DNA from: Geoalkalibacter subterraneus
GTDB taxonomy: Bacteria > Desulfobacterota > Desulfuromonadia > Desulfuromonadales > Geoalkalibacteraceae
Length of the DNA stretch: 64,000 nt
Direction of reading: 5' to 3'
Assembly: GCF_000827125.1 (NCBI RefSeq)
Contig: NZ_CP010311.1
Span: 3,183,001-3,247,000 of the forward strand
The notes under the pieces are model-generated. The model searched no databases. It saw nothing but the letters and a program-made list of their open reading frames with translations, and had not been told where the DNA came from. This document shows positions 7,344-16,341 of the stretch, one piece after another (positions within the stretch are counted from its first letter, which is position 1; each line of letters opens with the position of its first letter). A program made the position numbers and the translations under genes.

Positions 7344-9417
7344 TAGCCTTCACCGTTCCGACCGAGCGGATCTTGAGATCCGGGGCCACTTCGTTATGGG
7401 AGATCACCATGAGATTGGGCAGATAACGCTCGGTCAACCTTTTGACGTGAGCACGAATCGCAGGCGGACACAGCAACACCGGGTCTCCTCCAGCGTATTG
7501 CTGGATCGTCTCGCCCAGCGCACTCAGAATATTCTGGGCGCTGGGGGGATCAAGCGCCAGGTAGCTGCCCTGACCGCTTTGCTGAACGGCATCCTGAATG
7601 CGGGCTTCCACGTCGCGCGCGAAGGTCAGCACCGGCAGCACGCCGTCATCGGTCACGTAGTTGGCGCAGATGGCACGCGACAAGTTGCGGCGTACATGCT
7701 CTGTCAGCATCTCGGGGTCCTGTCCGGCCGGAGCCCAGTCGGCCAGGGTCTCGAGAATGGTCCGCATATCGCGGATCGAAACATTTTCACGCAGCAGATT
7801 CTGCAGCACGCGCATCACCGTTCCTAAGCTCAGCAAATCAGGGACCAGTTCCTCCACCAGCTTCGGGTGGCTCTTGGCGAAGTTATCCAGCAAATTCTGT
7901 ACCTCTTGCCGTCCCAAAAGCTCGTGAGCGTGTCTTTTTATGATTTCGCTGATGTGAGTGGCCATCACCGTCGTGCAATCGACCACCGTGTAGCCGGCGA
8001 TCTGGGCCCGGTCGCGCTTCTCGTCGGAGATCCACACTGCAGGCAGACCGAAGGCCGGTTCCGTCGTCTGCACTCCTTTGAGATTTTCGGTGGCGGTGCC
8101 CGGATTCATGGCCAGGAAGTGGCCGGGCAGCATTTCGCCGCTGGCGATGGTGACGCCTTTGAGAAGGATGTTGTATTCGTTCGGCTTGAGTTGCAGGTTG
8201 TCCTTGATGTGCACGGGGGGAACGATGAAGCCCATCTCCAGGGCAAACTGTTTGCGGATCGATTTGATGCGCGGCAGCAGATCGCCCTCCTGATTGGCAT
8301 CGACCAGCGGAATCAGGCCATAGCCCACTTCGAGTTCAAGCAGATCAATCGCCAGCATCTCTTCGTAGTTTTCCGGCTCGGCGGGCAGGGCCTCCATCTC
8401 CTCATGCTCTTCACGTTCACGCTCCTGCGTCTGGCTCTTCTGCACCCGGTAGGCCACAGCCCCAACCGCGACCGAGAGGATAAAGAACGGGATATGGGGC
8501 AGCCCTGGGATCAGGGCGAAGAGCAGCAGAATTCCCGACACGACCCACAGCGCTCGCGGATGCATACTGAACTGCCCCTTGAGTTCGCTGCCGAAATCGC
8601 CCAGCCCCGCCGTGCGGGTCACCAGGATGCCGGCGGCGGTGGAGATGACCAGGGCGGGGATCTGTCCCACCAGGCCGTCGCCGACAGTCAGGATGGTGTA
8701 GTTGGCCGCCGCTTCGGCCATGGGCATCCCCTTTTGGAGCACACCGATGACGAAACCCGCACCGATATTGATCAGGGTAATGATGATGCCGGCAATGGCG
8801 TCGCCGCGCACGAACTTGCTGGCACCGTCCATGGCACCGTAGAAATCGGCTTCCTGAGTGATTTCCTTGCGGCGGCTGCGGGCATCCTCTTCGCTGATGA
8901 GCCCGGAGTTGAGGTCGGCGTCGATGGCCATCTGCTTGCCCGGCATCGCATCGAGGGTAAAGCGCGCCGCGACCTCTGCCACACGCCCCGCGCCCTTGGT
9001 GATGACCATGAAGTTGATCACCACCAGGATGGCGAAGATGACAATCCCCACCACGTAATTGCCCCCCACTACGAACTGGCCGAAAGACTGAATCACGCTT
9101 CCCGCCGCCCCCGGTCCCTGGTCGCCGTTGAGCAGAATCAGACGGGTCGAGGCCACGTTGAGCGAAAGGCGGAACAGGGTGGTGGCCAGCAGAATCGCTG
9201 GAAATCCGGCAAAATCCAGGGGACGCACCGTGTAGAGGCCGATGATGAGGATCAGCAGCGCCACTGTGATGTTCATCGACAGAAAGATATCAAGCAGCAG
9301 CGGCGGCAGCGGAATGATCATCACCATCAGGATGGAGACCAGCCCGAGAGCCACGATCACGTCGCTGCGAATGACCGATTGTCTGAAATTGAAATTTTTC
9401 AGTGCATCCTGAATCAC
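7333..9417 (-). CDS. flhA: Flagellar type III export gate protein FlhA
   Basis: FlhA forms the nonameric ring of the export gate and docks chaperone-substrate complexes. At 694 residues it is full length. The first ~330 residues are membrane-embedded (eight predicted helices). They contain the conserved FHIPEP signatures RVAEVAARFTLDAMPGKQMA followed by IDADLNSGLI, and DGASKFVRGDAIAGI. The remainder is the cytoplasmic domain (IGLIPLVD-type segment GYGLIPLVD, ARTISEI-like THISEIIKRHAHELLGRQEV). The start is a GTG overlapping the flhB stop (GTGA), with AAGGA upstream. Confidence 0.97.
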   Translation of the reverse strand: MIQDALKNFNFRQSVIRSDVIVALGLVSILMVMIIPLPPLLLDIFLSMNITVALLILIIGLYTVRPLDFAGFPAILLATTLFRLSLNVASTRLILLNGDQGPGAAGSVIQSFGQFVVGGNYVVGIVIFAILVVINFMVITKGAGRVAEVAARFTLDAMPGKQMAIDADLNSGLISEEDARSRRKEITQEADFYGAMDGASKFVRGDAIAGIIITLINIGAGFVIGVLQKGMPMAEAAANYTILTVGDGLVGQIPALVISTAAGILVTRTAGLGDFGSELKGQFSMHPRALWVVSGILLLFALIPGLPHIPFFILSVAVGAVAYRVQKSQTQEREREEHEEMEALPAEPENYEEMLAIDLLELEVGYGLIPLVDANQEGDLLPRIKSIRKQFALEMGFIVPPVHIKDNLQLKPNEYNILLKGVTIASGEMLPGHFLAMNPGTATENLKGVQTTEPAFGLPAVWISDEKRDRAQIAGYTVVDCTTVMATHISEIIKRHAHELLGRQEVQNLLDNFAKSHPKLVEELVPDLLSLGTVMRVLQNLLRENVSIRDMRTILETLADWAPAGQDPEMLTEHVRRNLSRAICANYVTDDGVLPVLTFARDVEARIQDAVQQSGQGSYLALDPPSAQNILSALGETIQQYAGGDPVLLCPPAIRAHVKRLTERYLPNLMVISHNEVAPDLKIRSVGTVKANAG

Positions 9418-10481
9418 TGTTTGCGTCCTTTGAGGCTGTAGACATAAGCCAGAATTTCGGCAACCGCGCGGAACATCTCCTCGGGAATCGGCTGCCCTAG
9501 CTCCACCTCGTACAAGGCCCGTGCCACCGGCACGTTTTCCACCAGCGGAACATTATTTTCGGTGGCGATTTCCCGAATTTTCATGGCCACGGCATCCGCC
9601 CCCTTGGCCACCACAACCGGCGCGTCCATCTCGCCTCGCTTATAGGAGAGGGCCACCGAGAGGTGAGTCGGGTTGGTCACCACGACATCGGCCGTCGGGA
9701 CTTCGGCCATCATGCGCTTGCGCGCCATCTGCATCTGGATGGAACGGATTTTTGACTTGATGTGAGGATCGCCTTCCGTCTCCTTGTGCTCCTCCTTGGT
9801 TTCCTGCTTGGTCATCTTCATCTTCTCTTCCATCTCGTAGCGCGTGAAAGCGTAATCGATGACGGCCAGCAGAATAAGGATGAAGCAGGTTTTCACCAGG
9901 ATCCAGAACGCCACATAGGCGATGAAGTTGATGGTTTCCACCAGCTCCATGTCCATCAGGTACATGGAGTTTTCAAATTCACCGGCGACAGTGCGATAGG
10001 CCACAAAACCCACCAGAAGCACCTTGGCGAGCGACTTGAGAAGGTCGATGATCATGCGCTTGGAAACAAACTTCTTCATGCCGCTGATGGGATTGATCTT
10101 GCTGAGCTTGGGCTCCATCGGCTTGAGGGTAAACAACCACCCGATCTGCGCAATGGAAGCGACAAACCCCATCACCAGCGCCAGCAGAAAAAGCGGGGCC
10201 AGCATCAGGGCGATCTTCTGCATCAGCATGGTCATCAGCATCATCACCGAAGACGGTGTCACTTCGAACTCGGCCGAACGGCGCCAGATCGTCGCCAGAA
10301 TCTCGTTGAGACTGCGCCAGAAAGGCGGTGCATAGAAAAACCACAGAATCATGGCGGTGGTCATCAGCAGGGCGGTGTTGACCTCGCGACTCTGTGCCAC
10401 TTCGCCTTTTTTGCGGAAATCCTCCCGTCGTTTGGCTGTGGCTTTTTCTGTTTTTTCCTGTCCGCCCGCATCTTCCGCCAT
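9414..10481 (-). CDS. flhB: Flagellar export substrate-specificity switch FlhB
   Basis: FlhB belongs to the export gate and switches secretion from rod/hook to filament substrates after auto-cleavage. The 355-residue protein begins with the family motif GGQEKTEKATAKRREDFRKK. It has four membrane helices (about 30-210), then the cytoplasmic domain with the auto-cleavage tetrad NPTH (VVVTNPTHLSVALSY) and ENVPVARALYEVELGQPIPE. The cleavage site is intact, so hook-to-filament switching should be normal. It sits 8 bp after fliR. Confidence 0.97.
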   Translation of the reverse strand: MAEDAGGQEKTEKATAKRREDFRKKGEVAQSREVNTALLMTTAMILWFFYAPPFWRSLNEILATIWRRSAEFEVTPSSVMMLMTMLMQKIALMLAPLFLLALVMGFVASIAQIGWLFTLKPMEPKLSKINPISGMKKFVSKRMIIDLLKSLAKVLLVGFVAYRTVAGEFENSMYLMDMELVETINFIAYVAFWILVKTCFILILLAVIDYAFTRYEMEEKMKMTKQETKEEHKETEGDPHIKSKIRSIQMQMARKRMMAEVPTADVVVTNPTHLSVALSYKRGEMDAPVVVAKGADAVAMKIREIATENNVPLVENVPVARALYEVELGQPIPEEMFRAVAEILAYVYSLKGRKQ

Positions 10482-10489
10482 GGGTTCTC

Positions 10490-11266
10490 CTACAACAGCT
10501 CGAACAGCGTCATGAACTGTTCGGGAAGTTTTTGAAACTCACGTGCCAGAATCGTGGCGAACAGACTCATGGTCAGGCCGATGACGATGAAGGCAATGCC
10601 GATATTGAGGGGGAATGACAGAAAAAACACGTTGAGTTGCGGAAAAACACGCGCCATCACCCCCAGCACCAAGCTCGAGAGGATCAGGATCGCCAGAACC
10701 GGCGCACTGAGCTTGACCCCAAGCACGAAAATAGTGACCGACAGGTCAACGATATAGGTAATGGCATTACCGCTGACGTCTGCTGTACCGGGGGCCAGAA
10801 GTTCAAAGCTTTCGGCAATCGCGCGCAGGAAGAGGTGATGCATATCCAGCGAAAGAAAGATCAGGATCGCCACAACGTTCTGGAACTGAGGCACCACCGA
10901 GATCTGTCTCTGGGTCTGGGGATCGAAGATATTGGCCGCGGCGAAGCCCATTTTATAACTGACCACGGTTCCGCCGAGAATGACCGCGCTGAAGACAAAC
11001 TGCGCGACAAAGGCCAGCATCAACCCCACCAGCGCCTCGCGCGCCATGAGCAGTGCCAGTACAAAGGGATCAAAGGCGATGGCGGGAATCGTCGCTTCCA
11101 CGACGGGGAAGACCAGAATGGCAAGCATCACCGCCAGCCCGACCCGAATGCGAACCGGAACCTGCCCCCCGCTGAACACCGGCATGACGGCGATCAGAGA
11201 ACCGACACGCGCCAGGCAGATGAGGAATGCCTGGAATTTTTCCATGGAGAACAGGGTCAGATCCAC
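10490..11266 (-). CDS. fliR: Flagellar export gate protein FliR
   Basis: FliR is a polytopic inner-membrane component of the FliP-FliQ-FliR export channel. The 258-residue product is almost entirely hydrophobic, with FliR signatures such as FLICLARVGSLIAVMPVF and VPVRIRVGLAVMLAI near the N-terminus and LGVMARVFPQLNVFFLSFPL near the C-terminus. The first codon is GTG, about 11 bases after AAAGGA. It lies between fliQ and flhB in the conserved P-Q-R-flhB-flhA order. Confidence 0.95.
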   Translation of the reverse strand: MDLTLFSMEKFQAFLICLARVGSLIAVMPVFSGGQVPVRIRVGLAVMLAILVFPVVEATIPAIAFDPFVLALLMAREALVGLMLAFVAQFVFSAVILGGTVVSYKMGFAAANIFDPQTQRQISVVPQFQNVVAILIFLSLDMHHLFLRAIAESFELLAPGTADVSGNAITYIVDLSVTIFVLGVKLSAPVLAILILSSLVLGVMARVFPQLNVFFLSFPLNIGIAFIVIGLTMSLFATILAREFQKLPEQFMTLFELL

Positions 11267-11281
11267 AGGGGAGGTGTCCTT

Positions 11282-11551
11282 TTACCCGCCCAGAGTGGGA
11301 ATGGTGTCGTAGATCGACTGAGTGAAGGAGATCATGACCTTGATCATCCAGGGCGCGAAAATCAACAAAGTCACCAGCACCGCGACAATTTTGGGGATGA
11401 AGGTCATGGTCTGCTCATTAATCTGGGTGGCGGCCTGAAAAATGCTGATGGTCAAGCCGGTGACCAGCGCGACAATCAGCAGTGGCGCCGTCAGGGTCAG
11501 GACGGTTTCCACCGCGCGGCGGCCGATATCGACAACAAATTCGGGCGTCAT
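11282..11551 (-). CDS. fliQ: Flagellar export gate protein FliQ
   Basis: FliQ is the small two-helix subunit of the export channel. The 89-residue product begins MTPEFVVDIGRRAVETVLTL. It has two membrane segments separated by the conserved loop FQAATQINEQTMTFIPK, which is diagnostic of FliQ/EscS proteins. The length is normal. It lies 15 bp upstream of fliR and about 70 bp after fliP. Confidence 0.96.
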   Translation of the reverse strand: MTPEFVVDIGRRAVETVLTLTAPLLIVALVTGLTISIFQAATQINEQTMTFIPKIVAVLVTLLIFAPWMIKVMISFTQSIYDTIPTLGG

Positions 11552-11624
11552 GCACGTCTCCTTATTGAGTTTGTCTCATCTTAAAAAGGGACTGTCCCAG
11601 TCTTTCGGGGCCGGTGTACGCAGA

Positions 11625-12362
11625 TCAGCCGAAACTTCGGACCAGCGATCCGACAACCAGCTCCCAGCCGTCCACCAGCACAAAAAGCAGCAGTTTGAAC
11701 GGCAGAGAAATGATAATGGGCGGCAGCATCATCATCCCCATCCCCATGAGGACCGAGGCGATGACCATGTCGATCACCAGGAACGGGATATAGACCAGAA
11801 AACCGATTTGAAAGGCGCGTTTGAGTTCCGACAGCATAAACGCGGGGATCAGAGTCAGTGTCGGGATATCGTCACGGGTTTCGGGCTGATCATTGCCCGA
11901 GATGCTGACCAGCAGCGCCAGGTCGCTTTCGCCGACCTGTCTGAACATGAACTCGCGCATGGGCACAACTGCCCGCTCCACGGCGGAATTGAAGGCAATC
12001 TCTTCATTGAGGTAGGGCTGCAGCGCATCATTGTTGATCTGGTTGAAAACAGGCGCCATGATGAAGAACGTCAGAAACAGAGCCAGCCCCAGGATGACTT
12101 GGTTGGGCGGCGCCTGCTGAGTTCCCATGGCGTTGCGCACAAAGCCCAGCACGATGACGATGCGAGTGAAACTGGTGGTCATCAACAGGATCGCCGGTGC
12201 GACCGACAGAACTGTGAAAACGAACAGGATGCGCAGCGCAGTGGCCACCTCCTGAGGGCTGTCGGCCTCGGTCACTCCGAAGGTAATGCTCGGCATCCCC
12301 TGCGCCTGAGCCACCACCGGACAAAGCAGCAGCAGAGCCACAACGGCAAGAATGCGCTTCAT
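11625..12362 (-). CDS. fliP: Flagellar export gate protein FliP
   Basis: FliP forms the core of the export channel. From the chosen start it has about 245 residues: a cleavable signal sequence (MKRILAVVALLLLCPVVAQA), then LRILFVFTVLSVAPAILLMT, the hallmark TSFTRIVIVLGFVRNAMG, QQAPPNQVILGLALFLTFF and C-terminal FLVIDMVIASVLMGMGMMML. A longer frame starts at 12431, but it would place the signal peptide internally. The ATG at 12362 overlaps the fliO stop as ATGA, indicating coupling. Confidence 0.96.
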   Translation of the reverse strand: MKRILAVVALLLLCPVVAQAQGMPSITFGVTEADSPQEVATALRILFVFTVLSVAPAILLMTTSFTRIVIVLGFVRNAMGTQQAPPNQVILGLALFLTFFIMAPVFNQINNDALQPYLNEEIAFNSAVERAVVPMREFMFRQVGESDLALLVSISGNDQPETRDDIPTLTLIPAFMLSELKRAFQIGFLVYIPFLVIDMVIASVLMGMGMMMLPPIIISLPFKLLLFVLVDGWELVVGSLVRSFG

Positions 12363-12739
12363 TGCGGCGCCTCCATCTCGCTGCGCAGCGCTTTGTCGAA
12401 GTCCGGCTCCCGGCTTGCGCCCAGGTCGCACAACATCTCGATGCGATCAGCACTGACGCCGAGCAGTAACTCCCGTTCACGCACCCTCACCAGAAACAGC
12501 CCCTTACGGGGCCCGAGCCCGCGGGTTTCCACCACCTTGATGCGCCCTTCACGCTGACCGGGAATCATTTTCAGCCCCCGCCGCGACAAGGCATAGACGA
12601 GCAGCATCACCCCGATGACCAGCGCCAGCGCGGCCAGCACCTTGAAGCTGGCGGCCAGCATATCGCCGCCGCCCGCTTCAGTTGCGGCCTGTACCGAGGT
12701 CGGTATGCTGAGCATCAGGAGAAGGGAAGGTTTCTTCAT
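12359..12739 (-). CDS. fliO: Flagellar biosynthesis protein FliO
   Basis: FliO is the membrane scaffold that helps FliP assemble. The 126-residue protein has an N-terminal hydrophobic stretch, a transmembrane helix (FKVLAALALVIGVMLLVYAL) and a cytoplasmic FliO domain (IKVVETRGLGPRKGLFLVRV, then LLLGVSADRIEML). The sequence is weakly conserved in the family. The position between fliN and fliP and the VVE...G...LVxV pattern make the call safe. Confidence 0.88.
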   Translation of the reverse strand: MKKPSLLLMLSIPTSVQAATEAGGGDMLAASFKVLAALALVIGVMLLVYALSRRGLKMIPGQREGRIKVVETRGLGPRKGLFLVRVRERELLLGVSADRIEMLCDLGASREPDFDKALRSEMEAPQ

Positions 12740-12748
12740 GACGAGCGC

Positions 12749-13096
12749 CTATCCCAGCTTTTCCAGGCGTTCGGCGGGGCTGACCACGTCGGTCAAACGC
12801 AGACCGAACTTGTCGTTGACCATCACCGCTTCGCCCCGTGCAATCAGACGCTGGTTGACATAAACGTCGAGGGGTTCCCCCGCTAGTTTGTCCAACTCCA
12901 CCACAAACCCCTCACGCATCTGCAGCAGATCCTTGATCAGGATGCGCGAGCGGCCCACTTCCACCGACACCTGCAGGGGCACATCCAGCAGGAAATCGAG
13001 ATTTTTCATTTCTTCGCCTGCCGCGTTGGCACCGCCATTGGCATTGCCTGCGGGCTGACCGTTTTCGGCGACATTCCCGTTTTTACCGTTGCTCAT
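12749..13096 (-). CDS. fliN: Flagellar switch protein FliN
   Basis: FliN lies in the C ring and takes part in rotation switching and in docking the export ATPase. The 115-residue protein has a low-complexity Asn/Gly/Ala-rich N-terminus (about 1-30). A canonical SpoA domain follows: LDVPLQVSVEVGRSRILIKD, then GFVVELDKLAGEPLDVYVN and ARGEAVMVNDKFGLRLTDVV. There is no CheC-type phosphatase domain, so this is FliN rather than FliY. It is 12 bp after fliM. Confidence 0.95.
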   Translation of the reverse strand: MSNGKNGNVAENGQPAGNANGGANAAGEEMKNLDFLLDVPLQVSVEVGRSRILIKDLLQMREGFVVELDKLAGEPLDVYVNQRLIARGEAVMVNDKFGLRLTDVVSPAERLEKLG

Positions 13097-13108
13097 ATTT
13101 GATCTCCC

Positions 13109-14101
13109 TCAGACCTTGCCCGTAATGCGGACGGCCTTGTGACCGCTCTGCAATCCCGGCAGGGCTAAAAATTTGTGTTTGTCCTCGACAAAGATCTTAA
13201 GCGGCGAATTGGGATCACACCCCAGGTCAATAATGTCGCCGATCTCGAGATTGAGAATCTCCCGCACCATCAATTCGACGTCTCCCAGATGGGCCGACAC
13301 CGTCACGCCTGTCTCCCCCACTTCTTCCCCGATGCGCTGTGCCCACAGGGTTTCGCGGCGCCCCGGGGTGCCGATGGTGCGCTCCTTGAGCTTCTCCCGC
13401 AGCGGATCGAGGGTGGTGTGGGGGATGGCCAGAATCATCTTGCCCTTGAGATTATCCACCGTGACGGAAAATGTGGTGATGTGCAACGCGGCATCCGGTG
13501 GCACGATGGACACCATGCGAGGGTTGACTTCGACCCGCAGGAGGGAGCATTCAAGTTTTTCCACCGGCGCGAACGCTTTCTGCAGATCCGGGCAGGTATC
13601 GGCAATAATCCCCTTGACCACATTGATTTCAATGGCGGTCATCATCCGGTCAAAGATGGTGAACTTGCCGCCGGTGTTGCCGCCCAGCATCATCTCCAGC
13701 ATGGAATAGGACAGCTGCTCGTCGAACAGCACCAGGCCGCCGGCCTTGAGAGGATCCATGCGGATCACCCCGATCAGCCCGTTTTTCGGCAGCTTGTTGA
13801 GGAAAGGTTCGTATTCCTCTGTTTCCATGTCGGCCCGCTTGACCGACACCGAGGTCTGCAGCCGGTTGGTGAGGGACATGCCGTAATTGCGCGCGAACAT
13901 GTCGAGCAGAATGTCGATATTCTGAAAGCGGCCGCGCCCCGAATTCTGCATGCGCAGCAGATCCAGACGCGACACGGATTTCTCCGCAGGGGCGGCAACC
14001 TTCGCGGGCTGCTCGTCCCCTTCGGGATCGGTCTCGATCTCACCGTCCTGCACTGCGGCCAGCAGCTCGGCAATCTCTTCTTTTGACAGGATGCGTTCCA
14101 C
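13109..14101 (-). CDS. fliM: Flagellar switch protein FliM
   Basis: FliM binds phosphorylated CheY and sets rotation direction. The 330-residue protein has an N-terminal segment ERILSKEEIAELLAAV in place of the classical LSQxEIDALL peptide that binds CheY-P. The CheC-like middle domain contains GGNTGGKFTIFDRMMTAIE (GGxG and the D-R-M-T-x-IE motif). A C-terminal SpoA domain follows (LGDVELMVREILNLEIGDII). Translation starts at GTG with GAGG upstream. The divergent CheY-binding peptide is worth noting given the many phosphatases nearby. Confidence 0.95.
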   Translation of the reverse strand: MERILSKEEIAELLAAVQDGEIETDPEGDEQPAKVAAPAEKSVSRLDLLRMQNSGRGRFQNIDILLDMFARNYGMSLTNRLQTSVSVKRADMETEEYEPFLNKLPKNGLIGVIRMDPLKAGGLVLFDEQLSYSMLEMMLGGNTGGKFTIFDRMMTAIEINVVKGIIADTCPDLQKAFAPVEKLECSLLRVEVNPRMVSIVPPDAALHITTFSVTVDNLKGKMILAIPHTTLDPLREKLKERTIGTPGRRETLWAQRIGEEVGETGVTVSAHLGDVELMVREILNLEIGDIIDLGCDPNSPLKIFVEDKHKFLALPGLQSGHKAVRITGKV

Positions 14102-14160
14102 GCAATACCTCGTTGGTTCAACCGGCGTTATCCATGACAGACAGGGGCGGATCGAGCCTG

Positions 14161-14655
14161 CTATTGAACGACAAATTCAGTGAAATAGATTCTTTTGACC
14201 CGCGTGTTCTTGAGAATTTCGTTGATCCGCCCCAGCATTTCGGCGCGCAGCTGCAGCTTGCCCTGCAGGTCGCGCAGCTCGTCATAGGTCTTGTTGCCCG
14301 CCACCAGCAACACCGCATCGCGAAGCTGCGGCATGCGCTTGCTGATTTCCCCGGTATCCTCCCCCTCAACCTCCAGGGTCATGGCGGCCTTGAGGTAGCG
14401 CGTCCCGTCATCATCAAGGATATTGACGATAAACGGCTCGATATCCACCATGGGTCCGATAACTGCGCTTGTGCCTGTGCCTGCGGAGACCTCGCTGCCC
14501 ACCGGCGCCAGGGTCGCCCCTGACTGGCTGGTACCGAGAAAATAGGCTGCAGCGGCAATCCCTGCCGCCAGAATGATTGCGATGACAACCATCATCAGCA
14601 TCTTGTTATTGTTTTTTCCGGATTCCTGGGCTTCGCCCTTCTTCTTTTCCGCCAT
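14161..14655 (-). CDS. fliL: Flagellar basal-body-associated protein FliL
   Basis: FliL is a single-pass membrane protein around the stator that supports torque. The 164-residue product has a basic N-terminus, one transmembrane helix (MLMMVVIAIILAAGIAAAAY), a short Gly/Ser/Ala linker and the FliL periplasmic domain (IVNILDDDGTRYLKAAMTLE, then RMPQLRDAVLLVAGNKTYDE). It ends with RVKRIYFTEFVVQ, the conserved FliL C-terminus. It lies between motB and fliM. Confidence 0.95.
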   Translation of the reverse strand: MAEKKKGEAQESGKNNNKMLMMVVIAIILAAGIAAAAYFLGTSQSGATLAPVGSEVSAGTGTSAVIGPMVDIEPFIVNILDDDGTRYLKAAMTLEVEGEDTGEISKRMPQLRDAVLLVAGNKTYDELRDLQGKLQLRAEMLGRINEILKNTRVKRIYFTEFVVQ

Positions 14656-14678
14656 GATTTTTAATCTCCAGAATCTTT

Positions 14679-15443
14679 CTAAAAGGGGAGCTGTTCCCGC
14701 GCATCGATTAGATAGGGGAGTTCCTCGCGGGTCGAGCTGGTGCTTTCCAGTACAAATTCCACCCTGCGATTAAGACTGCGGCCTTCGTCCGTGTCGTTGG
14801 GGCCAAGGGGGCGCTGCGCGCCGTACCCCACCGCCGAAAGGCGCTCGATATCCACCAGTTCTTCCTGTATGAAAAATTTCAGGACACTTACGGCGCGCAT
14901 CACGGAGAGATCCCAGTTGGACATCCCCTCGCTGCGAACGGGAGTATCGTCGGTGTGTCCTTCGATGCGCAGATTAAAAGGCAGCGGTTCGACCATGGCC
15001 GCCACCTTGCGCAGCACGGGATAGGCTTCGGTTCGCACCGTGGTGCTGCCGGGGGCGAACAGCACCGCGTCATTGACCCGCAGCACCACCGCGCCGCGAT
15101 CTTTGACCAGGGTGATGTCGCGATCGAGCTTGAGACGCTGCAACTGCACAATAAGCCGCTTGTACACGCGTGAGGTGTAATCGTCCATAATGGGAAGAAA
15201 TTCCACCACCCGCGGCTGGTCCACCGAGGTTTCCGTCTGGCTGCTCAACACCCCGAACGCCCCCTTGAGGGAACCCATCACTTCCTTGAACTTCATCTTG
15301 TCGAGCTGAGCCATGGACAACAGCAGAACAAAAAATGTCAGCAGAAGGGTGACCATGTCGCTGTAGGTCACCATCCACAAAGGAGCGCCCGCCGCGGCTT
15401 TTTTCTTCTTTTTTTTCGGTCCGCCGTTGTTCTCTTCAGACAC
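14679..15443 (-). CDS. motB: Flagellar stator protein MotB
   Basis: MotB anchors the stator to peptidoglycan and carries the ion-binding aspartate. The 254-residue protein has a lysine-rich N-terminus and one membrane helix with the conserved Asp at about residue 29 (MVTYSDMVTLLLTFFVLLLS). A C-terminal OmpA-like domain follows (LRIEGHTDDTPVRSEGMSNW, then LSAVGYGAQRPLGPNDTDEG and NRRVEFVLE). The start is GTG with AAGGGG upstream, 3 bp after motA. The sequence alone does not tell proton from sodium use. Confidence 0.95.
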   Translation of the reverse strand: MSEENNGGPKKKKKKAAAGAPLWMVTYSDMVTLLLTFFVLLLSMAQLDKMKFKEVMGSLKGAFGVLSSQTETSVDQPRVVEFLPIMDDYTSRVYKRLIVQLQRLKLDRDITLVKDRGAVVLRVNDAVLFAPGSTTVRTEAYPVLRKVAAMVEPLPFNLRIEGHTDDTPVRSEGMSNWDLSVMRAVSVLKFFIQEELVDIERLSAVGYGAQRPLGPNDTDEGRSLNRRVEFVLESTSSTREELPYLIDAREQLPF

Positions 15444-15446
15444 GGT

Positions 15447-16223
15447 CTACCCCTTTTTCTTGTTGAAGAAACTGGCCCGATACTTGGGTGCGACAAAGGC
15501 GTGCAGCTTCTGCTCCATGATGCGTGGATTTTCCCCGGCGAGAATCGACTTCATCCCTTCGGAGATCAGAGTTTTCTTGAGAATCTCTGACTGGCTGCGA
15601 TTTCTGAGCTTTCCGGAAACCGGCAGAAAGAAGACGTTGGCCATCACCGCGCCATAGAAGGTCGTCAGCAAAGCCATAGCCATCGCGGGGCCGATGGTGG
15701 AGGGATCATTCATGGTCTGCAGCATCTGCACAAGACCGATCAGAGTCCCGATCATCCCCATGGCTGGAGCGTAAGTGCCCATGGCCACAAAAATGTCCGC
15801 TCCCTCCTCGTGGCGCTCCATGATGTATTCGATCTCCCGGTCGAGCATCTCCTTCATGGCCTCCGGCTCTTGTCCGTCAACCGCCATCTGCACCCCTTTG
15901 ATGAAAAAGGGATCCTTGATCTCAGAAATCACCGACTGCAGGGAGAGAATCCCCTCCTTGCGCGCCTTGTTGGAGTAACGGATCAAGGCGTCGATGGTGT
16001 CGGAGGGCTTCTCCTCTTTGTGGAAAAAAGCCTTTTTCAAGACCCCGAACGCCCGGGAGACCTCCTTGAAGGGATAGTGCACCAGCGTTGCGCCGAGGGT
16101 TCCACCGCTTACGACAATAAGGGCAGCAAAATCGATGAAAATCGTGATGCCGCTGCCGGACATGATCGCCATGATCATCAGTCCAAACGCAGCGATAATG
16201 CCGACAATGGTAGAAAGGTCCAT
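15447..16223 (-). CDS. motA: Flagellar stator protein MotA
   Basis: MotA is the pentameric stator channel subunit. From the ATG at 16223 the product has 258 residues and begins MDLSTIVGIIAAFGLMIMAI, the usual MotA/PomA start. The frame extends to 16253, but the extra ten residues lack a ribosome-binding site while GAGG precedes 16223. Four membrane segments are visible, with the cytoplasmic loop between them (residues near VISEIKDPFFIKGVQMAVDG). The pair GTYAPAMGMIGTLIGLVQML and GPAMAMALLTTFYGAVMAN is characteristic. It heads the motA-motB-fliL-fliM series behind a sigma-54 promoter. Confidence 0.96.
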   Translation of the reverse strand: MDLSTIVGIIAAFGLMIMAIMSGSGITIFIDFAALIVVSGGTLGATLVHYPFKEVSRAFGVLKKAFFHKEEKPSDTIDALIRYSNKARKEGILSLQSVISEIKDPFFIKGVQMAVDGQEPEAMKEMLDREIEYIMERHEEGADIFVAMGTYAPAMGMIGTLIGLVQMLQTMNDPSTIGPAMAMALLTTFYGAVMANVFFLPVSGKLRNRSQSEILKKTLISEGMKSILAGENPRIMEQKLHAFVAPKYRASFFNKKKG

Positions 16224-16293
16224 GTGGGAAAACCTCGAGTTGGTCGTTTTCACGCAGCGCCGGGCATCTCAGGCGCCCGGCAGTCATTGATTG

Positions 16294-16309
16294 AGCAAAT
16301 GCTGTGCCA
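16294..16309 (-). promoter_or_regulatory. Sigma-54 promoter upstream of motA
   Basis: On the minus strand the sequence reads TGGCACAGCATTTGCT, a full match to the -24/-12 consensus (TGGCAC, five bases, TTGC plus A/T). The GG and GC pairs have exact spacing. It lies about 70 bp upstream of the motA start, giving a leader of roughly 60 nt. It should drive motA-motB-fliL and the genes beyond. Confidence 0.85.
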
Positions 16310-16341
16310 TGAATGATTATTTTTTAAAGAGATCAAAAACA

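Noticed and set aside
7867-9441. Long open frame on the plus strand (524 codons) opposite flhA
   Set aside because: It is the complement of a clear flhA gene; its product is His/Gln/Asp-rich with no recognisable domain, typical of a GC-driven shadow frame.
12028-12480. Alternative frame overlapping fliP and fliO
   Set aside because: A low-complexity shadow of the fliO-fliP junction; both real genes are clear.
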